NCBI GenBank assembly: GCA_026770585.1
Contig: MU646677.1
Span: 200,876-210,875, forward strand
DNA length: 10,000 nucleotides
Reading direction: 5' to 3'
From: Baffinella frigidus
Lineage: Eukaryota; Cryptophyceae; Cryptomonadales; Baffinellaceae
Positions within the stretch are counted from its first letter, which is position 1. Every line of letters starts with the position of its first letter. The translations under genes were made by a program, and so were the position numbers. Under the pieces are notes generated by a model, which saw only the letters and a program-made list of their open reading frames with translations, ran no database searches and was not told the DNA's origin. Positions 6,293 to 10,000 of the stretch are shown piece after piece.

Positions 6293-6584
6293 GGGTTAGT
6301 GTTTAGGGGTTAGGGGTTAGGGTTTAGTGTTGAGTGTTGAGTGTTTAGTGTTGATGGTTAGGGGTTAGTGTTAGGGTTAGGGGCAACCCCTAAAGCGACC
6401 ACCCCCTAGGGTTAGGGTTAGGGTTAACCCCTAGGGGTTAGGGTTAGGGTTTAGGGTTTCGGGTTTAGAGTTTCGGGGTTTGGGTTTCGGGTTTCGGGTT
6501 TCGGGGTTCGGGTTTCGGGTTTCGGGGTTCGGGTTTCGGGTTTCGGGGTTTCGGGGTTTCGGGGTTTCGGGGTAAGGGGTAAGG
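6293..6584 (+). repeat. telomere-like island 2, TTAGGG then TTTCGGG(G) units
   Basis: The left part mixes TTAGGG, TTTAGGG, TTAGGGG and TTAGTGT-type units; the right part is built almost wholly of TTTCGGG and TTTCGGGG. C-strand pieces interrupt it: TTAGGGG at 6377-6383 pairs with CCCCTAA at 6387-6393, and a palindrome of TAACCCC and GGGGTTA lies at 6425-6440. Degeneration is gradual along the array. Confidence 0.9.
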
Positions 6585-6636
6585 ACTTTGGCAGCCAGGG
6601 CGGCAGGGGCAGAGGAGGGGTGGCGAGACGCGAGCG

Positions 6637-6714
6637 TTTCGAGGACGTGACACGCGAGGAGCCGCGTGTGGGTGTCTTTGTCGGACGTGAGAAGAGCCAC
6701 CGAGCCCACAACCT
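6637..6714 (+). repeat. 78-bp direct repeat, copy 1
   Basis: Aligns without gaps to 6768-6845, 131 bp away, with 67 of 78 identical. Both begin TTTCGAGGACGTGACA and end GAGCCCACAACCT. The offset includes a 14-bp-period array between copies. Not part of a coding frame I can recognise. Confidence 0.85.
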
Positions 6715-6732
6715 GTTGTCCCCGTTTCACGC

Positions 6733-6774
6733 TGTTGACTTTCGATCGTCAACTTTCGACCGTCAACTTTCGAG
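6733..6774 (+). repeat. 14-bp tandem array 1, CGTCAACTTTCGAC
   Basis: Three contiguous 14-bp units at 6733, 6747 and 6761; the first is diverged at its start. The last unit overlaps the beginning of the second 78-bp repeat, so the two repeat types are interleaved. Confidence 0.8.
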
Positions 6775-6845
6775 GACGTGACAGGCGAGGAGGCGCGTGT
6801 GGGTGTGTTTATCGGACATGGGTGCCGCCACTGAGCCCACAACCT
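6768..6845 (+). repeat. 78-bp direct repeat, copy 2
   Basis: See copy 1 at 6637-6714. Most differences lie in the second half (around 6817-6834). Confidence 0.85.
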
Positions 6846-6872
6846 ATTTCGGCCATCCACGCGTCTCGCCAA

Positions 6873-6932
6873 AGTCAACTTTCCACCGTCAACTTTCGGC
6901 CGTCAACTTGCCGCCGTCCGTCAACTTTCGGA
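6873..6932 (+). repeat. 14-bp tandem array 2
   Basis: Units of the same CGTCAACTTTCGGC type at 6873, 6887, 6901 and 6919; a 4-base partial unit (CGTC, 6915-6918) breaks the register before the last. It follows the second 78-bp copy, in parallel with array 1 following the first, so the two form a duplicated composite unit. Confidence 0.8.
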
Positions 6933-7145
6933 AGTCTGCGTTTCGAACCGGGAATCGTGCAGGTAGATCGCCTTCAAAGAGAAAAATGGATTTGTAACGT
7001 GACTAGATCGTGCAGGGTCTGTGACCGAGAAAGCGTCTGGCAGAAAACATCTGCGAATGAGAGATGGTGACCCAACGAGAAGGGAACCGTCCATCTAAAC
7101 GTAATCCATAGGCCCTACGGTAGGGACATAGGGGGGTTCCTACGG
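6933..7145. other. non-coding spacer with a CCCTACGGTAGGG motif
   Basis: No gene recognised. At 7106-7134, CCATAGGCCCTACGGTAGGG followed by ACATAGGGG is another occurrence of the motif family found in the window-start hairpin and the M1 interiors, without terminal repeats. Confidence 0.5.
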
Positions 7146-7178
7146 AAAAGCCAAGGTCTGTTTTCGACCTTGGCTTTT
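7146..7178. repeat. 13-bp-arm hairpin AAAAGCCAAGGTC/GACCTTGGCTTTT
   Basis: Perfect 13-base arms (7146-7158 and 7166-7178) around a 7-base loop, with TTTT closing the plus-strand 3' side and AAAA opening it, so it looks terminator-like on both strands. Its AGCC.(A)GG.CC stem resembles the hairpins in the two-hairpin repeats at 8107-8134 and 9353-9380, but the flanks do not match. Confidence 0.6.
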
Positions 7179-7200
7179 GATTTCGTGCTAAACTCGCTCG

Positions 7201-7340
7201 ACAACGGTTGAGTGACAAGACAAGCGGTTAATTTCAACGACGAGCAGTTGAGCAAAAAGACAAGCGGTTGAGTGAAAAGACCAACGGTTGAGTGAAAATA
7301 CCATCGATTTAGAGAAAATACCATCAGTTTAGTGAAAAGG
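7201..7340 (+). repeat. 20-bp minisatellite, seven units in exact register
   Basis: Seven consecutive units of exactly 20 bp (starts 7201, 7221, 7241 and so on to 7321) with consensus close to CCAACGGTTGAGTGAAAAGA. They differ by substitution only. The second unit is the most diverged. The motif CGGTTGAGTGAAAA is shared with the array to the right. Confidence 0.9.
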
Positions 7341-7750
7341 GATCTTGGGGTGACGTCCGTGGGCAGTGTTTCTTCTTTTCACTCAACTTGTTTTCTCACC
7401 CAACCCACCCTTTCACTCAAGGCACAAGCGGTTGAGTGAAAACGGACCTTAGGGTCGCGTCCGTGGGTCTGCGTCTGAAAGATCGCGAGTCGAGTGAAAA
7501 GACAGGCGGTTGAGTAAAACAATCATCGGTTGAGTGAAAAGATCATCAGTTGAGTAAAAAGGGACCTTAGGATCGCGTCCGTGCGTAACACCAAGCGTTG
7601 CTTCTTTTCACTCAACTCCCCTTTTCACTCAACTCACAAGCGGTTGAGTAAAAAAAATCATCGGTTGAGTAAAAAAGGACCTTGGCATCGCGTCCGTGCG
7701 TAACACCAAGCGTGGCCTCTTTTCACTCAACTCACATTTTCACTCAACCG
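7341..7750. repeat. higher-order repeat of GGTTGAGTGAAAA in both orientations
   Basis: The 14-base motif appears direct (7429, 7487, 7507, 7527, 7547, 7641, 7662) and inverted as TTTTCACTCAAC (7605, 7622, 7720, 7737, with degraded ones at 7375 and 7411). The direct copies at 7487-7547 again have an exact 20-bp spacing; the inverted pairs are 17 bp apart. Each direct run is followed by a GGACCTTAGG.TCGCGTCCGTG block (near 7339, 7444, 7561, 7677) and then inverted copies, so the unit can fold on itself. The last two units are the most alike. No spacer diversity like that of CRISPR. Confidence 0.85.
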
Positions 7751-7973
7751 CTTGGCAAGCGACCCAAGGCCCCCCCCCCGGACTTCCGGGAGAAATTCCG
7801 GTTGGAATCCACAGCAATGGATAAGGTTCTAGAACACATGGTTTAGATGGACTGTATCCGTGAAGCCCCCGGTGGCTGCTAAGTGGAGTACCAAACCTCG
7901 CTCTGCCACCCAGGATTGCTGGGGGGGGGTAATTGATTTAATTAAGATTCATAAATAAAATTACCTATGCCAT
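7751..7973. other. non-coding, with homopolymer runs
   Basis: Holds a run of ten C (about 7769-7778), CCCGG/CCGGG at 7777-7790, a G run near 7920-7929 and an AT-rich stretch (7930-7970). CCCCCGGTGGCTGCTAAGTGG at 7866-7886 recurs exactly at 8222-8242. No reading frame of interest. Confidence 0.5.
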
Positions 7974-8019
7974 AGTAATTTCTCCTCTATGATTTCAGTA
8001 ATTTCTCCCCTATGATTTC
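7974..8019 (+). repeat. 23-bp tandem duplication
   Basis: Two adjacent copies (7974-7996 and 7997-8019), one mismatch, of a unit reading AGTAATTTCTCC.CTATGATTTC. Each copy ends in a TTTCAG-like junction, and GTGGCTGCTAA follows directly, a word also present at 7871 and 8228. Confidence 0.85.
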
Positions 8020-8074
8020 AGTGGCTGCTAACCGAGGTGTTTCCCGCCAGGCGGATCCCGTCTTCGCGTGCTGT

Positions 8075-8213
8075 CCGCTGTCGAGCCAACTCGGCACATA
8101 TAAGACAGCCAGGACCGGGATTCCGGTCCTGGCTTTTCCTTTTAAAAGTCCATTTCCCTCAGGATTCAGGTTAAAGTTTTTAAAATCGTGTCCCGTCCTC
8201 GCTCGGTAGCGGT
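8075..8213. repeat. dispersed two-hairpin repeat, copy A
   Basis: About 139 bp matching 9296-9459 in the same orientation. In order: a mini-hairpin CGAG-CCAA-CTCG (8082-8093), ACATATAAGAC, a perfect 12-bp-arm hairpin AGCCAGGACCGG/CCGGTCCTGGCT (8107-8118, 8123-8134) followed by TTTCCTTTT, then a TTTTAAAA-rich part ending in CGCTCGGTAGCGGT, itself an imperfect hairpin. The hairpin-plus-T layout would suit a small RNA ending at a pol III-type T run, or a structured DNA repeat; nothing here proves transcription. The open minus-strand frame through it (7987-8694) spans several repeat families and is not a gene. Confidence 0.8.
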
Positions 8214-8592
8214 CTGTGAATCCCCCGGTGGCTGCTAAGTGGGGAGGCGGGGGGGGGGTGGCTGCGAAGTGGTCACGCGCGAGTGAAAAAGTGAAAAAGG
8301 ATACCTGGGCGTCTCGTCCCTGGAACAGCCCCGCCGGCAGGCTTGTGAACGGTGCCGAAGCCAGACGGTCGGTCGTGACTGCCTTGCGTGTTCCTAGCGG
8401 GCTGTTCCACACCCTACCACCGCCCTCAGTCTCTCGCGACACTTGAGTGAAAACGGATACCTGGGCGTCCCGTCCATGCGCGGCTCCGAGAGTAGCCTCT
8501 TCCTGCAGCGACGTCAGCTCTGCCTTCCGTACGTGGTGGTCCTGCCACGCCAGAGTGGATGCGGGCGTTGAGTTTTTCAGAACCTTACTAGG
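8214..8592. other. non-coding mosaic of short dispersed repeats
   Basis: Contains the CCCCCGGTGGCTGCTAAGTGG word (8222-8242) and a variant GTGGCTGCGAAGTGG (8258-8272) around a G run. Two GTGAAAA.GGATACCTGGGCGTC blocks (near 8291-8314 and 8449-8471) resemble the GGACCTTAGGGTCGCGTCC element of the minisatellite region, preceded in the second case by CTTGAGTGAAAACGG. An inverted pair, GGAACAGCCCCGC 8322-8334 and GCGGGCTGTTCC 8397-8408, encloses about 60 bp. No gene recognised. Confidence 0.55.
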
Positions 8593-8626
8593 ACCTGCGC
8601 AGAGAGGCTGGCTTGCATGCGCAAGT
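8593..8626 (+). repeat. repeat family R, copy 1, left part (interrupted)
   Basis: CCTGCGCAGAGAGGCTGGCTTGCATGCGCAAGT is the left part of a repeat found at 9459, 9581-9655 (inverted) and 9826. The copy is split by the element at 8627-8797 and resumes at 8802. Its GCATGCGCAAG matches the inverted copy most closely. Confidence 0.75.
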
Positions 8627-8797
8627 TCATCCAGACGAGTATTTCTGAGAAACACGATTTCGGGGACCACCGATGCGATGTTGGTGTATCTCAAGGCTAT
8701 ATGTTGTAAAGTTACTGCTATGAAAGGCCAATATGAACAGCCCCTACGCCTTAATATACACCAAAATCGTATTTCTCAGGAATACTCGCCGTGATGA
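8627..8797. mobile_element. 171-bp foldback element inserted in repeat R, AAGT duplication
   Basis: Ends TCATC and GATGA, then arms CGAGTATTTCTGAGAAA.ACGATTT (8636-8660) and its reverse complement (8763-8788), and a second paired segment TTGGTGTAT (8681-8689) with ATACACCAA (8756-8764). The left arm has about 20 extra bases (8661-8680). AAGT is repeated on both sides (8623-8626, 8798-8801). Removing the element and one AAGT gives GCATGCGCAAGTCTAGAGGGAC, which aligns base for base, without gaps, to the uninterrupted copies at 9467 and 9836. That is strong evidence for insertion. No coding capacity. Confidence 0.8.
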
Positions 8798-8850
8798 AAG
8801 TCTAGAGGGACTCGGTTCAGGGCCGAGGCTGCAGGGTTTAGGTTACCCAC
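8798..8850 (+). repeat. repeat family R, copy 1, right part
   Basis: After the duplicated AAGT, GAGGGACTCGGTTCAGGG leads into CTGCAGGGTTTAGGTTAC, matching GAGGGACTCGGTTCAGGGCTGACG... and CTGCAGGGTTGAGGTTAC in the other copies. Confidence 0.8.
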
Positions 8851-9045
8851 GCCAGGTCACAAGTCAAAATTTGAACGTTTTTTCATTTTACCACACGATC
8901 TAGAAGTAAAGTTGATTCTGCCCGAGAAACATGCCAAAAGTGTTGGGAATCGGAGCTGTGTGCCGCCGGGGTTTTAGAAATCTGTACCACGACACGCCAT
9001 CTAAACACTTTCAGCGCGGACGAGTGTGTGCGCAACTCCCACTGG
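8851..9045. other. spacer with a segment related to 9905-9967
   Basis: CCAGGTCACAAGT.CAAAATTTGAA at about 8855-8878 and GTAAAGTTGA near 8907 match the reverse complement of 9905-9967. The roughly 30 bases between them match in the opposite sense (see findings). The rest, to the 9048 element, has no repeat or gene that I recognise. Confidence 0.45.
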
Positions 9046-9047
9046 TA

Positions 9048-9251
9048 GAGCCAATCTGGTAGGACTTGGCCAGCGCGAACTTCGAAGTTACAAGATTGCG
9101 AACTTCTAGATGGACCGTAATTATTAGTAAACACCATATTTGTACTGCAAAATTTGAATTTAAAACACTACATGTCCAAACGGGTCCATCTAGAAGTTCG
9201 CAATCTTGTAACTTCGAAGTTCGCGCTGGCCAAGCCCTACCAGATTGGCTC
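9048..9251. mobile_element. 204-bp miniature inverted-repeat element with ~69-bp arms and TA flanks
   Basis: 9046-9116 and 9183-9253 are reverse complements with 70 of 71 identical. The ends are GAGCCAATCTGGTAGG, and TA flanks each side (9046-9047, 9252-9253) inside the paired region, consistent with a TA target duplication of Tc1/mariner-like type. The arms contain the palindrome AACTTCGAAGTT. The unpaired centre (9117-9182, 66 bp) is AT-rich and non-coding. The near-identity of the arms suggests recent insertion. There is no other copy in the window. Confidence 0.85.
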
Positions 9252-9295
9252 TAACGGAGGATTCAGGATTCAGGGTTTCGGCCCCGCGCAGCAAA

Positions 9296-9459
9296 CCGCT
9301 GTCGAGCCAACTCGGCACATATAAGACACCTAGGACCGGGAACATATAAGACAGCTAGGACCGGAATCCCGGTCCTAGCTTTTCATTTTAAAAGTCCATT
9401 TCCTTCAGGATTCTGGTTAATTTTTTTAAAATCGTGTCCCGTCCTCGCTCGGTAGCGGT
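9296..9459. repeat. dispersed two-hairpin repeat, copy B, with internal 25-bp duplication
   Basis: Matches copy A (8075-8213) along its length. It differs by a tandem duplication of a 25-bp unit starting ACATATAAGACA (9317-9341 and 9342-9366). Its main hairpin is AGCTAGGACCGG/CCGGTCCTAGCT (9353-9364, 9369-9380), again perfect, with the fourth stem pair changed from C-G to T-A relative to copy A. TTTTCATTTTAAAAG follows. The repeat ends at GGTAGCGGT and abuts the R palindrome. Confidence 0.8.
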
Positions 9460-9640
9460 TGGCGTGCATGCGCACGCCTGGAGAGACTCGCTTCAGGACT
9501 GACGCCGCTGCAGGGTTGAGGTTACGAACGAACAGGTTGAGGTTCGTAACCTCAACAAGGGTTGAGGTTCGTAGCCTCAACAACCCTTCAGCGGCGTCAG
9601 CCCTGAACCGAGTCCCTCCACGCTTGCGCATGCACGCCAA
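9459..9640. repeat. 182-bp palindrome of two inverted repeat-R copies
   Basis: 9459-9518 and 9581-9640 are reverse complements with 54 of 60 identical; each arm is a copy of repeat R (GGCGTGCATGCGCA...GACGCCGCTG). The loop region holds two small palindromes in tandem, GTTGAGGTT-CGT-AACCTCAAC and GTTGAGGTT-CGT-AGCCTCAAC. Open frames on both strands here are repeat translations. The right arm continues to about 9655 (CTCTGCGCAGG), matching the left end of copy 1. Confidence 0.85.
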
Positions 9641-9670
9641 TCTCTCTGCGCAGGGTCCGGGTTGAGGACC

Positions 9671-9810
9671 TTATCCGGGGAAACCTATTTTTCTTTCATT
9701 TGATGGCAACGAAAATTACCACACAATTCGTTCTTACTAGTAATATTTAAGAACCTGTGTAGTAATTTTGATTGCCATCAAATGAAAGAAAACTAGGTTT
9801 CCCCGGATAA
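9671..9810. mobile_element. 140-bp miniature inverted-repeat element with GACC duplication
   Basis: Ends TTATCCGGGGAAACCTA and TAGGTTTCCCCGGATAA. The arms are about 62-65 bp with a few substitutions and one 3-base indel, around a short AT-rich centre (9736-9748). GACC occurs at 9667-9670 and 9811-9814. Removing the element and one GACC restores a sequence identical over 27 bases to the uninterrupted copy at 9974-10000. It carries no gene. A 4-bp duplication does not match TA-type or hAT-type elements; superfamily unassigned. Confidence 0.88.
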
Positions 9811-9814
9811 GACC

Positions 9815-10000
9815 TGGGCTGCGAAGTTGGCGAGCATGCGCACTCCTGGAGGGACTCGGTTCAGGGCTGACGCGGCAGGGTTCGTAACCTGAACCCACTC
9901 AACTTTTACAAGAACGAAATATCGTTTTACTACACGCTCTTCAAAATTGAACTTGTGACCTGGTTACTGGGTTCCGGGTTGAGGACCTGGGCTGCGAAGT
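9815..10000 (+). repeat. repeat family R, copy 4, and start of the next unit
   Basis: TGGGCTGCGAAGTTGGCGAGCATGCGCA leads into GAGGGACTCGGTTCAGGGCTGACGC, then a non-R segment (about 9886-9970) with a small AACGA/TCGTT hairpin, and then CCGGGTTGAGGACCTGGGCTGCGAAGT (9974-10000), where the repeat begins again at the window edge. GACCTGGGCTGCGAAGT recurs after 173 bp, which suggests a long-period tandem array continuing to the right. The last 27 bases are the intact counterpart of the insertion site at 9657-9670/9815-9827. Confidence 0.7.

Noticed and set aside
7201-7750. CRISPR-like array (short repeats at regular spacing)
   Set aside because: The intervening bases are themselves repetitive, the repeat appears in both orientations, and the setting is eukaryotic with no cas gene.
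7987-8694. 235-codon minus-strand frame
   Set aside because: It runs through a two-hairpin repeat, GTGAAAA blocks and half a foldback element; its repeated peptides mirror DNA repeats. The related frame at 9383-9640 ends early and shares only the repeat segment.

Overview
This looks like eukaryotic nuclear DNA, most likely from a photosynthetic or related protist (stramenopile, haptophyte or cryptophyte type). The reasons are plant-type TTTAGGG/TTAGGG-like islands, long homopolymer and microsatellite tracts, no bacterial operon layout, and one intron-less reading frame whose 'VTPKAVRDVWSRRTW' block I associate from memory with proteins expanded in such algae and oomycetes. The lineage call is an inference and is weak. 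The window is repeat-dominated and gene-poor. I accept one protein-coding gene (2798-4252, +): a 484-residue protein with a helix-turn-helix-like block and a very long His/Gln tract.

Layout. 1-1083: a series of hairpins and foldback sequences, including a 120-bp near-perfect hairpin at the window edge and a ~212-bp foldback element (419-630). 1137-2460: a 39-bp direct repeat at both ends and, inside it, a pair of inverted arms ~0.9 kb apart around an anonymous GC-rich core. 2461-2797: gene-free leader of the CDS, with a 31-codon upstream ORF ending one base before the CDS start codon. 2798-4252: the CDS. 4253-5660: three ~105-118 bp copies of one miniature inverted-repeat element (ends CAGGGGTACC...GGTACCCCTG) and a separate 140-bp foldback. 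5805-6584: a pyrimidine microsatellite, then two telomere-like islands. 6637-6932: a 78-bp direct repeat and two 14-bp-period arrays. 7146-7750: a terminator-like hairpin and a 20-bp-period minisatellite that grades into a higher-order repeat with both orientations of the motif. 7974-10000: dispersed repeats of several families interrupted by three miniature foldback elements, plus a 60-bp-arm palindrome.

How the parts relate. Apart from the CDS, most structure is explained by non-autonomous inverted-repeat elements inserting into older dispersed repeats, together with tandem-repeat expansion. Two insertions (8627-8797 and 9671-9810) can be checked inside the window: removing each with one copy of a 4-bp duplication (AAGT, GACC) restores collinearity with an uninterrupted paralogous repeat elsewhere in the window. 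No transposase, reverse transcriptase, rRNA, tRNA or CRISPR array is recognisable. The telomere-like islands and the density of satellites suggest a subtelomeric or otherwise repeat-rich chromosomal location. I did not find a convincing new gene system. The best candidates for something undescribed are the foldback-element families and a dispersed two-hairpin repeat whose stem shows one compensatory base-pair change.
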